Of a DNA stretch of 64,000 bases, positions 8,689 through 17,577 are shown in pieces. The translations under genes were made by a program, and so were the position numbers. The stretch is from Sphingomonas sp. OK281 (GTDB lineage Bacteria; Pseudomonadota; Alphaproteobacteria; Sphingomonadales; Sphingomonadaceae), in assembly GCF_900115295.1 (NCBI RefSeq), contig NZ_FOVZ01000001.1, positions 1,360,741 to 1,424,740 on the forward strand, given 5' to 3'. A model generated the notes under the pieces. The model searched no databases and was not told the origin of the DNA. It worked only from the letters and a program-made list of their open reading frames with translations. Every line of letters starts with the position of its first letter. Positions within the stretch are counted from its first letter, which is position 1.

Positions 8689-9579
8689 ATGATGTTCGAA
8701 CTGAGCCAGCTTCGCTGCTTCGTCGCCGCCGCCGAGGAACTCCATTTCGGGCGCGCGGCCCAGCGCCTGAACATGACGCAATCGCCGCTCAGCCGACAGA
8801 TCCAGCTGCTCGAGCGGATCCTCGACGTGACGCTGCTCGAGCGCACCAGCCGGCAGGTGAGCCTGACCCCCGCCGGTCGCGTGTTCCTGATCGAGGCGCG
8901 GCGGATCGTCCGGCTGTCGGAGAGTGCGGCGCTGTCGGCGCGGCGCGTGGCGAAGGGCGATGCGGGACGCGTCGCGATCGGCTTCACCGCCGTGTCGGGG
9001 TATAATCTGGTGCCGCAGATCGTCGCGCAAGCGAGAGCAAGCCTGCCCAATATCGACCTCGAACTGCGCGAGATGGTGACGACCGATCAGGTCGATGCGT
9101 TGCTGACCGGGCTGATCGACATCGGCTTCGTACGGCCGCCGCTCGATCGTCACGAGTTCGACACCGTCTGCGTACAGGTCGAGCCGCTGGTCGTCGCGCT
9201 GCCCGCAGGGGATCCGCGACAGGCGAAGGCGGTGCTCGAACTGGGTGATTTCGATGGCCTGCCGCTGATCATGTATGCGCGGCAGGGCGCGGGGTATTTC
9301 CACCAGATGCTTATCGGGCTGTTCGACGCGGCCGGCGTGTCGCCGCACTATGTCCAGCACGTGACGCAGATCCATTCGATGCTGGGGCTCGTCCATGCGG
9401 GGCTGGCCGCAGCGATCGTGCCTGAATCCGCATCGGGGCTGCACATGAACGACGTGCAGTTCCGCCGGCTGGCGACCGACCCCGAGAAGCCGGTCGAGCT
9501 GCACATGGCGTGGCGGCGGGACAACAGTAACCCGGCGCTGGAGCCGATGCGGCGACTGTGCGCCGAGACCGCGGCGTGA
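8689..9579 (+). CDS. LysR-family transcriptional regulator
   Basis: A 296-residue LysR-type regulator. The N-terminal helix-turn-helix (LSQLRCFVAAAEELHFGRAA, then NMTQSPLSRQIQLLE) is followed by an effector domain of the BenM/CatM-like substrate-binding fold. It starts at the first of two adjacent ATGs (8689, 8692). It is co-directional with kdgD and its stop overlaps the GTG of the carboxylesterase gene, so it is probably part of a kdgD-lysR-esterase transcript and may regulate it in response to a sugar acid. The inducer is unknown. Confidence 0.9.
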   Translation: MMFELSQLRCFVAAAEELHFGRAAQRLNMTQSPLSRQIQLLERILDVTLLERTSRQVSLTPAGRVFLIEARRIVRLSESAALSARRVAKGDAGRVAIGFTAVSGYNLVPQIVAQARASLPNIDLELREMVTTDQVDALLTGLIDIGFVRPPLDRHEFDTVCVQVEPLVVALPAGDPRQAKAVLELGDFDGLPLIMYARQGAGYFHQMLIGLFDAAGVSPHYVQHVTQIHSMLGLVHAGLAAAIVPESASGLHMNDVQFRRLATDPEKPVELHMAWRRDNSNPALEPMRRLCAETAA

Positions 9580-11120
9580 TCGACCGGCGCGCGGTGCTCG
9601 CCGGGCTCGCGGCGACACCGGCGCTGGTCGCGGCGCGCGTACCGGCGAGCCCCGTCGCGACGACGCGATACGGGCGGGTGCGTGGGACAGTCGACCGCGA
9701 CGTGGTGGTCTTTCGCGGGGTGCGCTACGGCGCGGATACGCGGACGCGGCGGTTTGCGCGTGCGGTGCCGTCGACGCCGTGGACCGATATTGCCGACGCG
9801 ACGCGCTACGGCGCGGCCTCGCCCCAGACCAAGGCGGCTGAGCCGACCAGCGAGGATTGCCTGTTCCTCAACATCTGGACGCCGGCGCTCGACGCAGCGC
9901 GACGGCCGGTCATGATCTATATCCACGGCGGCGCGCATTCGCACGGGTCGGGGTCCGATCCGCTGTATGATGGCGGCAGTCTGGTGCGGCGCGGCGACGT
10001 CGTGGTCGTTACCTTGAACCACCGGCTGGCGGCGCTCGGCTACGCGTATCTCGCGCAGCTCGGCGGGCCGGCGGAGTCGGGCAATGTCGGCAATCTCGAC
10101 ATCGTCCTCGCACTGGAATGGGTGCGCGACAACATCGCGGCGTTCGGCGGCGATCCGGGGCGGGTGATGCTGTTCGGCCAGTCGGGTGGTGGCGCCAAGA
10201 TCGTGACGCTGATGGCGATGGCGAAGGCGCGCCCGCTGTTCCATGCCGCCGCGACGATGAGCGGCCAGCACGTTACGGCGGCGGGGCCGAACCACGCGAC
10301 GATCCGGTCGCGGGCGTTCATGGCGAAGGCCGGCGCGGGCGACTTTGCGGCACTAAACGCGCTGCCGATCGAGCGGCTGGTCGAGGCGATGGCGACGACC
10401 GATCCGATCGAGGGCAAGGGCGAGATCAGCTTTACCTCGACGTTCGATCACCATGTGCTGACGCGTCATCCGTTCTTTCCCGACGCCCCGCGCGAGGCTG
10501 CGCATATCCCGCTGATCGTCGGCAATACGCATGACGAGACCGGGTTGTGGATCGGCGAGATCCTGAAGCGCGGCGACACGAGTTGGGGCAACCTACCGGC
10601 GCGGTTGGTGCGGGAGATGACCAAGGACCTCGCGCCCGATCACGTCATCGCGCGCTACCGCGACCTCTATCCCGATAGGACGCCGGGGCAGATTCTGCTG
10701 GCGGCGTCGACCGCGGGTCGGTCGTGGCCCGGGCATCTGATCCAGGCGGAGGAACGCGCGAAGATCGGTGCGCCGACCTGGATGTATCAGCTCGACTTTC
10801 CTTCGCCGGAAGCAGGCGGCGTGCTTGGCGCGTTCCATTCGCTCGATATCGGACTGGTGTTCGACAATACGCGGGAGCCTAGCGCGCGGACGGGTGACGG
10901 CGCCGAAGTGCGGCGGCTTGCCGGGAGGATGGCGGATGCGTTCATTGCGATGGCGCGGACCGGCGATCCGAACTGTGCGAGCGTGCCGGCCTGGCGGCAT
11001 TACGACCTGGCGCGGCGGTCGACGATGATCTTCGATCGGGCATTGCGGATCGAAGACGACCCCCGGCGCGAGGAACGCCTGCTGTTCGCGGTCGCGCCGT
11101 ATATCAAGCCTGGCGGCTAG
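9576..11120 (+). CDS. type-B carboxylesterase, Tat-like leader
   Basis: About 514 residues of the cholinesterase/carboxylesterase type-B family: EDCLFLNIWTP, IYIHGGAHSHGSG (oxyanion hole), nucleophile elbow FGQSGGGAK (GQSGG instead of the more common GESAG) and a late His in GAFHSLD. The leader DRRAVLAGLAATPALVAARV resembles a short twin-arginine signal, so export is likely. GTG at 9576 overlaps the LysR stop (GTGA) and gives the leader cleanly; GTG at 9558 is an alternative. Its stop shares CTAG with the stop of the convergent gene at 11117. A clear paralogue lies at 23967-25520. Position among uronate genes suggests removal of ester groups from a pectic or other plant polymer; this is inference. 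Confidence 0.88.
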   Translation: MIDRRAVLAGLAATPALVAARVPASPVATTRYGRVRGTVDRDVVVFRGVRYGADTRTRRFARAVPSTPWTDIADATRYGAASPQTKAAEPTSEDCLFLNIWTPALDAARRPVMIYIHGGAHSHGSGSDPLYDGGSLVRRGDVVVVTLNHRLAALGYAYLAQLGGPAESGNVGNLDIVLALEWVRDNIAAFGGDPGRVMLFGQSGGGAKIVTLMAMAKARPLFHAAATMSGQHVTAAGPNHATIRSRAFMAKAGAGDFAALNALPIERLVEAMATTDPIEGKGEISFTSTFDHHVLTRHPFFPDAPREAAHIPLIVGNTHDETGLWIGEILKRGDTSWGNLPARLVREMTKDLAPDHVIARYRDLYPDRTPGQILLAASTAGRSWPGHLIQAEERAKIGAPTWMYQLDFPSPEAGGVLGAFHSLDIGLVFDNTREPSARTGDGAEVRRLAGRMADAFIAMARTGDPNCASVPAWRHYDLARRSTMIFDRALRIEDDPRREERLLFAVAPYIKPGG

Positions 11121-12952
11121 CGGTCCCACGGAAAGGTGAGCGTCGGGCGGTTGGCGTAGCGGCGCATGCGCAGGCTCAAGCGCGCACCGGCGCCGGGCTC
11201 GAGCCGGATCGTGAACGCCGCGCCGGCGACGTCGGTCGTGCGGCCGTCGATCGTCACGGCGGCTATCCGGTGCTCGGCATAGGCGCCGCCTTGCACCACC
11301 ACCGTCCGCGGCTGGCTAATGCTCAGGTTCACCAGCGTCACCTCGGTCGTCGTGTCGCCCAGCGTATGCACCAGCGCAGCGACGTCTTCGGGCACGCCAG
11401 CACGTTTGCGGTCCGCATCGAAATAGCGGAGCCGGCAGTGGAGCGGGACGCCGCCTTGCGCTGGCGAGGTCTTCGACCAGGGCGGGCGGGCGATGTGCAG
11501 GCCGCCGGTCATCAGTTGGACGAGGCTGGTGACGTTGGCCGGGTTGATGTCGATCGGCCAGTCGGCAAGCCGAGTTTCCGGCGTTGTCGGATCAGACACG
11601 CGCGCAGCGACCCGGTCGGCGACCGCCTTCAGGTCGGCGCGCAACGCGGTTACGGCGTAGCTCGGGTTCGAACCTTCCAGGAAGCTGACCCACGGATGAT
11701 CGCCGGCAGCCGCGCGATCGGCCGGCGCTTGCGACATGTACCAGATTTCGAAGCCGTTGGTCTTGAACGGACCGGGCTGCCAGCCATACCAGCCGTCCGC
11801 GCCGTGCATCGTCGGAGTCGACAGGACACCACCTATCGTCTTAGCCTGCGCATTGATCCGCGCGGTCTGGCGGCGCCAGACGTCGATATACCGCTGGTCG
11901 CCGGACAGCAGCGTGCCGGTCATGAACGCGGTGACCGAGCGGGGGACGCGGTTGCGGTTCTCGCGCTTGCCGGTCTGCGGTACGATCGGCGAGAAGCCCC
12001 AGCCATACACGCCACTCCACCAGTCGCGCGGGACGATACCGTCCAGACCGACGCGGCTGGGGATGATGTCGCCGTTCGCTTTTGCCCGGTCGACCCACGC
12101 GTCGAGATAGTCGAGCGCCCAGGTCCGGTATCGATCCCCTGCCCCCAGCGCGTACGCGTTGAGCCCTAGCGTCGTCGCCTGCAGGTTGAGCGGATTGTCG
12201 CCGACGACGTCGCCATAGTCGGCATAATGCGCGAGCGTCTGCGCGTAGGTCGTCTCGCCATGTTCCATGTGGAAGCGTTCGCCGGCCGCGAACGGATCGC
12301 CTGCCCAGTCGAGTTCGGTCGCGCGGCGCAGCATCGGCCCGCGGCTCCCGTTCATCAGGCTGCGCATGATCCGCAGCTTCGGATCGTAGTTGCGCGTGGT
12401 CGGATCGCGGCCAGTGTAGAAATCGGCGTAGCGGCGCGTGCGCTCGATCAGTTTCAGGTCGCGCGGGCCGGACAGCCCCATCATGTCGAAGGTCGTCAGC
12501 CCTTCCGCGTTATGCTGCCAGTCCATCTGGACGGGAAACTCGCGGAAATACATGCCCTTGAGAGCGATCGGCACGTCGACCGTGCGCGCTGCGGTGAACT
12601 GCTTGAGGTGACCCTCCCACGCCCGTGCGTACAGGTCGCGGATACGATCGGGACCGCCCAGCGCGTGGAGGATCGCCCAATCGTTCGTTGCTTCCGCCGC
12701 ATCGTCGGGACCGTCGTTCGCACCCCAGCGCTCGAACACGCGCAGCCAGCCGCGACTGTCGACATACTTTGCGTAGAACGCTTCGCAGGCTTCGGCATTG
12801 GCGGCGAGCAATCGGCGTTGCAGGACTGCCCATTCCGGCGCTGCCATAGGCGTTTTAACCCGCAACGTCGCTGGCGCAGCACGAGCGGCTGTGGGCAATG
12901 TGGCGAGCGCGGCCGCGGCACCCCCGAGCAGCGTACGGCGATCGACGGTCAT
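11117..12952 (-). CDS. Tat-exported protein of unknown function, probable carbohydrate-active enzyme
   Basis: 611 residues. The leader DRRTLLGGAAAALATLPTAARA is a typical twin-arginine-type signal with an AxA site. The body is rich in Trp, Tyr and Asp and in helix-like segments (FYAKYVDSRGWLRVFERWG, DWAGDPFAAGERFHMEHGE, GWYGWQPGPFKTNGFE), followed by a beta-rich C-terminus (about residues 480-611), an arrangement seen in alpha/alpha-toroid lyases and unsaturated glucuronidases. I cannot name the family with certainty. The start overlaps the stop of the upstream GudP-type transporter gene by four bases (ATGA), so enzyme and transporter are co-translated: a periplasmic enzyme feeding a hexuronate-type permease is the simplest reading. 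Confidence 0.8.
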   Translation of the reverse strand: MTVDRRTLLGGAAAALATLPTAARAAPATLRVKTPMAAPEWAVLQRRLLAANAEACEAFYAKYVDSRGWLRVFERWGANDGPDDAAEATNDWAILHALGGPDRIRDLYARAWEGHLKQFTAARTVDVPIALKGMYFREFPVQMDWQHNAEGLTTFDMMGLSGPRDLKLIERTRRYADFYTGRDPTTRNYDPKLRIMRSLMNGSRGPMLRRATELDWAGDPFAAGERFHMEHGETTYAQTLAHYADYGDVVGDNPLNLQATTLGLNAYALGAGDRYRTWALDYLDAWVDRAKANGDIIPSRVGLDGIVPRDWWSGVYGWGFSPIVPQTGKRENRNRVPRSVTAFMTGTLLSGDQRYIDVWRRQTARINAQAKTIGGVLSTPTMHGADGWYGWQPGPFKTNGFEIWYMSQAPADRAAAGDHPWVSFLEGSNPSYAVTALRADLKAVADRVAARVSDPTTPETRLADWPIDINPANVTSLVQLMTGGLHIARPPWSKTSPAQGGVPLHCRLRYFDADRKRAGVPEDVAALVHTLGDTTTEVTLVNLSISQPRTVVVQGGAYAEHRIAAVTIDGRTTDVAGAAFTIRLEPGAGARLSLRMRRYANRPTLTFPWDR

Positions 12953-14301
12953 GCGGCCAGCTCGACACGGCGGATAGGACCGACGATCACCAGGAACGAA
13001 AAGATCGTCAGCAGGCAATGCGCGCCGACGAACACCAGCGCCCAATCAAACGAGCCCGTAGCACCGACGATAAACCCAATGACGATCGGCGTGACGATCC
13101 CGGCGACGTTGCCGAACATGTTGAACACCCCGCTGGTCAACCCGGCGAGCTGCTTCGGCGCGACGTCCGACATCACCGCCCAGCCGAGCGACGCGACGCC
13201 CTTTCCGAAGAACGCGACCGCCATCAGCGTGACGACCAGCCACTCCGCCTCGACGAACACGCAGGCGATGATCAGCGTCGCCAGCAGCATCCCGAACACC
13301 AGCGGCACCTTCCGCGCGATGTCGATCGAGCCGGTGCGCTTGAGCAGCAGGTCGGACGTGTAGCCGCCGACTAGTCCTCCGACGAAGCCGCACAGCGCTG
13401 GTGCGGCGGCGGCAAAGCCGGCCTCCATGATGTTCAACCCGCGCTCCTTCACGAGGTAGATCGGGAACCAGGTGACGAAGAAATAGGTCAGCACGTTGAT
13501 GCAATACTGGCCGAGATAGATGCCGAGCAGCATCCGGTTCGCGAGCAGCTGGCGCAGGTTCGTCCACGAAAAGGCCTGCGGGCGATTGGCGGCGTCCTCC
13601 ATCCGGATCAGCCCGCCGCCAGCCTCGATATGCGCGAGTTCGGCGGCGTTGATCTTCGGATGGCGGACCGGGCTGTGGATGTAGCGGACGAACAGCGCAG
13701 TCGCGATCAGGCCGATCGCGCCCATCACCCAGAATACCGCGCGCCAGCCATAGCTGTGTACCAGCCAGCCCATCAGCGGTGCGAATGCGACGAGCGAGAA
13801 ATACTGCGCCGAATTGAAGATCGCCGACGCCGTGCCCCGCTCGGCGCCGGGAAACCAGGCGGCGACAAGGCGGGCATTGCCAGGAAAGGACGGGGCTTCT
13901 GCGAGGCCGACGAGGAAGCGCAACGCGAACAACATAGCGACGGCGGACACGCCCGCGATCAAGCCGGTCAGCCCCTGTGTGGCCGTGAACAGCGACCAGG
14001 CCAGGATCGCGCCGGCATAGACGCGCTTGGTGCCGAACTTGTCGAGCAGCAGCCCGCCAGGGATCTGCGCGAGGACATAGGCCCAGGCGAACGCGGACAG
14101 GATGAAGCCGGTCTGCACCGACGACAGCCCGAGCTCGGTCGATGCCGCAGAGCCCGCGATCGAGAAGGTCGCACGGTCGGCGTAGTTGATCGACGTGATC
14201 AGAAAAATCAGCGCGATCACGCGGTAGCGCACCGCGGTCGGGCGCTCGGCCACGCCCCCTGCAACCGCATCTCTAGCGGGGGCTGCTGCGGCGATCGTCA
14301 T
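12949..14301 (-). CDS. MFS transporter, anion:cation symporter group (GudP/ExuT type)
   Basis: A 450-residue permease with 12 predicted membrane segments. The first segment region ends INYADRATFSIAG and is followed by FAWAYVLAQIPGGLLLDKFG, which are signatures of the ACS group that includes glucarate, galactarate and hexuronate carriers. AGGAG lies about ten bases before the ATG. It is the first gene of a minus-strand pair with the Tat-exported protein and is divergent from the TonB receptor at 14586, so the 283-bp gap between them holds both promoters. A uronate or aldarate substrate fits the neighbouring kdgD; not proven. Confidence 0.88.
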   Translation of the reverse strand: MTIAAAAPARDAVAGGVAERPTAVRYRVIALIFLITSINYADRATFSIAGSAASTELGLSSVQTGFILSAFAWAYVLAQIPGGLLLDKFGTKRVYAGAILAWSLFTATQGLTGLIAGVSAVAMLFALRFLVGLAEAPSFPGNARLVAAWFPGAERGTASAIFNSAQYFSLVAFAPLMGWLVHSYGWRAVFWVMGAIGLIATALFVRYIHSPVRHPKINAAELAHIEAGGGLIRMEDAANRPQAFSWTNLRQLLANRMLLGIYLGQYCINVLTYFFVTWFPIYLVKERGLNIMEAGFAAAAPALCGFVGGLVGGYTSDLLLKRTGSIDIARKVPLVFGMLLATLIIACVFVEAEWLVVTLMAVAFFGKGVASLGWAVMSDVAPKQLAGLTSGVFNMFGNVAGIVTPIVIGFIVGATGSFDWALVFVGAHCLLTIFSFLVIVGPIRRVELAA

Positions 14302-14585
14302 GCTTCGCTCTCCTGTCCGGCACTCGATCTGCGCGAGTGTTCGGGTCCGGTGTATCGAGCGGAAGGCGGACGGTCCAAGTCCTAAAACGGGTTGATCCAG
14401 TCAGGCCGGGACTTGATCGGATACCGGGAGCGAGATGCCGATGCCGGATCAGTGCACCGTTCGCATCGATCGATGTCGGAATGAGATTGGCTTAGGCGAC
14501 AGCACCCGGCCTAACACAGATTGCGACAGACCGGCTCCAACGAAGCCGGCAGCGGGCACATCGTGCCGGAGTTAGGGGAGTGAGT

Positions 14586-17465
14586 ATGACCGGGATCCGT
14601 AGCTTCAAATCCGTGTTGGCGATGTCGAGCGCGATCGTCGCCTGCTCGCTAGCGACGATGGGCCACGCCCAGAGCGTGCCGGAAACGACCGCGCAGAAGG
14701 AAGCGCGCGCCGCTGGCAATACCACCGATACCGACACGCCTCCCGCCTCCCCCGCCCTGCCGCCCGAGCAGACCGTGACCGACGCGCCGCTCGCAGCGGA
14801 TGTGCCCGATATCGTCGTCACCGGGTTTCGCGCGAGCCTCAACAGCGCGATCAACATCAAGCGCACGCAGACCGCGACCGTCGACGTGATCAAGGCGGAG
14901 GACATCGCGGAATTCCCCGATCTCAACCTCGCGGAGTCCTTGCAGCGCATCCCCGGCGTGTCGATCAGCCGCGTCAACGGCGAGGGCCGGAACATCTCGG
15001 TTCGCGGTCTCGGTCCCGATTACACGCGCGTCCGGATCAACGGCATGGAAGCGATCGGCACCACCGGCGGCACCGACAATTCGGGCGGGGTGAACCGTGG
15101 CCGCGGGTTCGATTTCAACATCTTCTCGTCCGACCTGTTCAACAGCATCGCAGTCCGCAAGACCGCGACCGCCGATGTCGAGGAAGGCTCGCTGGGCGGC
15201 ACCGTCGACCTGCAGTCGTCGCGCCCGTTCGACTACAAGAAGGCGACCGCGGTCGTCTCGGCGAGTGCGAGCTACAACGATCTGCGCGAGAAGGTGACGC
15301 CGAAGATCTCGGGACTCATCACCAAGACCACGGACGATGGCCGGTTCGGCGTGCTGCTGTCGGTCGCGTACGAAGAGCGTGCGATCAAGGAGGAAGGCGC
15401 AAACATCACCCGCTGGACCTATGGCGGGTTCAATGCCGGGTTCAACGCGGCGTCGCGGCTGCCGGGCTACACACTCGCACAGATCAACGATCCGAACCCC
15501 GCAACCGGGTTGTACCATCCGCGCATCCCCGGCTTGGTAAGCTACGACATTTTCCAGAAGCGGCTTGGCGCAGCGGGATCAGTCCAGTTCCAGCCGACAC
15601 CCAAGACGCTGATCTCGCTCGACGCACTGTATTCGCGGCTCGACGGGACGCGCAAGGAATCGCAGCTGCAGGCGATCAGCTTTAGTCGGTCCGGGACGGG
15701 CAAGCCGCAGACGATCATCCGCGACGGCGTGGTCGATGGTGACAACAACATCATCAGCGGCACGTTCGACAACGTCGATCTGCGCACTCAGTCGCGCTAC
15801 GACAAGCTGGTCACCGATTTCTACCAGGTGACCGGCACGCTCGACCAGAAATTCGGCGAGAACTTCAAGATCGGTGCGGTCGTCGGTTATGCGGACTCGA
15901 AGTTCAGCAACCCGATCCAGTCGACCGTCACGATCGATGCCGCCAATACGCCGAACTTCTTCTACGATTTCCGCACCCGGTTTCCGACCATCAGGCCGGG
16001 CGTCGACCTTACGAACCCGAACACCTTCGCCTTCGTCAACGGCACGTCGGAAGTTCGCATCCGCCCGCAGACCGTCAGCAACAGCTTCACCAACGCCAAG
16101 ACGTTTGCCGAATGGACCGTCAATCCCTTGTTGAAGCTGAAGGTGGGCGTCGACTGGCGCCGGTTCGACTACAGCTCGACCGAGCAGCGGCGCCTGTCGG
16201 GAGAGTCCGTTGTGCAGACGCTGACGCCCGCGCAACTCGCGGCGGCAACGACGCTTTTCTCTGGCTTCGGCAAGGGCCTCGATACGCCTGACGGCACGCC
16301 GACCGCCTGGATCGTGCCCGATATCAACAAGTTCGCCGAACTCTACGGGATTTATTCCAACGCGCTCTACGCCACCGGCGGCGTAACCAACGCGAGTGCC
16401 CGCGGATCGTACATCACGGTGCGCGAAGACGATATCGGCGGCTGGGGCATGGCGGAGTTCAACTTCGCCGATCGCGGCCTGCCGATCCGCGGCGATGTCG
16501 GCGTCCGCTACGCCAACACCGACCAGCGCTCGACCGGCTATGCAGGACAGGGCGCCGCAACGAACCTGGTCGTCGCAGACCGCAGCTATCATCGCTGGCT
16601 GCCATCGGGGAACCTGGTGATGGACGTCACCGAGACGTTGCTGGTCCGCTTCGCCGCGGCCAAGACGCTCGCGCGCGCCGGCATCTCGGCGATCGCACCG
16701 GGCGGCAACCTCAGCGTTTCCGGCGGCAACCGCACGTTCAGCAGCGGCAACCCCGATCTAAAGCCGACGGAATCGGACAATCTCGACGTCTCGGTCGAAT
16801 GGTATCCAACGCGAGGCGCGATCTACGCGGTCTCGGCGTTCCAGAAGGACATCGGCACGTTCGTCCAGTCGCTCAGCACCACCGTCCCGTTCAGCAGCCT
16901 GGGCCTGCCGGACTCGCTCCTGGCCGGCACGAGCGCATCGCCGACCGACCTCTTTATCGTCAGCCAACCGGTCAATTCGAGCGGCGGCCGGCTCAAGGGC
17001 TTCGAGGTGAACGTGCAACAGCCCTTCAGCTTCCTACCGGGCTTCCTGTCCAACTTCGGCGTGCTGGCGAACTACACGCACGTGACGTCAAACATCCGGT
17101 ACCTGACGTCCGCGACCGGCGGTGCGTCGGTGATCGCGCCGTTGATCGGGCTTTCGAAGCACGCCGCCAACGGCACGCTGTATTTCGAGACCGCGAAATT
17201 CCAGATTCGCGGGTCGATCGCCTATCGCTCGCGCTATCTCACCGCCGTACCCGGCACCGAGGGGAATTCGTATAACGGCACGAGCGGCACCACCAACGTC
17301 GACGCGCAGATGTCGTACAATTTGACCGACAACCTCAAGTTCAGCATCGAGGCGATCAACCTTACCGACCAGGTCAACGACCAGTTCGTCGACGAGTCCA
17401 ACCGCCTTAATGTGCTGACGCATAGTGGGCGTCAGTTCACGGCGGGAATGCGCTTCTCGTTCTGA
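14586..17465 (+). CDS. TonB-dependent receptor, Caulobacter type
   Basis: 959 residues. A signal peptide (SVLAMSSAIVACSLATMGHA) is followed by a TonB-box-like DIVVTGFRASL, the plug domain with FPDLNLAESLQRIPGVSISR and VRGLGPDYTRVRING, a GSLGGTVDLQ block, and a long barrel ending in Phe (GMRFSF). This layout matches the Caulobacter/Sphingomonas receptor group commonly used for oligosaccharide uptake. The ATG at 14586 is preferred to the GTG at 14580 because AGGGGAG (14574-14580) precedes it at the right distance. Divergent from the GudP-type operon and followed by a GH43 gene, so it likely imports an oligosaccharide trimmed by that enzyme. Confidence 0.93.
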   Translation: MTGIRSFKSVLAMSSAIVACSLATMGHAQSVPETTAQKEARAAGNTTDTDTPPASPALPPEQTVTDAPLAADVPDIVVTGFRASLNSAINIKRTQTATVDVIKAEDIAEFPDLNLAESLQRIPGVSISRVNGEGRNISVRGLGPDYTRVRINGMEAIGTTGGTDNSGGVNRGRGFDFNIFSSDLFNSIAVRKTATADVEEGSLGGTVDLQSSRPFDYKKATAVVSASASYNDLREKVTPKISGLITKTTDDGRFGVLLSVAYEERAIKEEGANITRWTYGGFNAGFNAASRLPGYTLAQINDPNPATGLYHPRIPGLVSYDIFQKRLGAAGSVQFQPTPKTLISLDALYSRLDGTRKESQLQAISFSRSGTGKPQTIIRDGVVDGDNNIISGTFDNVDLRTQSRYDKLVTDFYQVTGTLDQKFGENFKIGAVVGYADSKFSNPIQSTVTIDAANTPNFFYDFRTRFPTIRPGVDLTNPNTFAFVNGTSEVRIRPQTVSNSFTNAKTFAEWTVNPLLKLKVGVDWRRFDYSSTEQRRLSGESVVQTLTPAQLAAATTLFSGFGKGLDTPDGTPTAWIVPDINKFAELYGIYSNALYATGGVTNASARGSYITVREDDIGGWGMAEFNFADRGLPIRGDVGVRYANTDQRSTGYAGQGAATNLVVADRSYHRWLPSGNLVMDVTETLLVRFAAAKTLARAGISAIAPGGNLSVSGGNRTFSSGNPDLKPTESDNLDVSVEWYPTRGAIYAVSAFQKDIGTFVQSLSTTVPFSSLGLPDSLLAGTSASPTDLFIVSQPVNSSGGRLKGFEVNVQQPFSFLPGFLSNFGVLANYTHVTSNIRYLTSATGGASVIAPLIGLSKHAANGTLYFETAKFQIRGSIAYRSRYLTAVPGTEGNSYNGTSGTTNVDAQMSYNLTDNLKFSIEAINLTDQVNDQFVDESNRLNVLTHSGRQFTAGMRFSF

Positions 17466-17476
17466 TAGTCCGACGA

Positions 17477-17495
17477 TGCCACGCGGATTGTGGCA
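17477..17495 (+). terminator. weak hairpin after the TonB receptor gene
   Basis: TGCCAC and GTGGCA pair around a seven-base loop 11 bp after the stop codon. No T-run follows, so termination is doubtful; the GH43 gene downstream may still be co-transcribed. Confidence 0.25.
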
Positions 17496-17577
17496 ACTTG
17501 CGATTTAGGGAGCTTCATGTTGGTACGGCGGGTCTCGACATTCCGGTCACGACGCCAAATCAGAACAGGAGATGCGC

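Noticed and set aside
11270..13363. Plus-strand frames of 299 and 378 codons opposite the Tat protein and MFS genes.
   Set aside because: Antisense to two clearly coding genes and low in complexity.
14341..14356. A partial CCGGTGT match upstream of the TonB receptor at 14586, considered as a sixth LacI-type operator.
   Set aside because: Only about nine of fourteen positions fit the consensus, within chance in GC-rich DNA.
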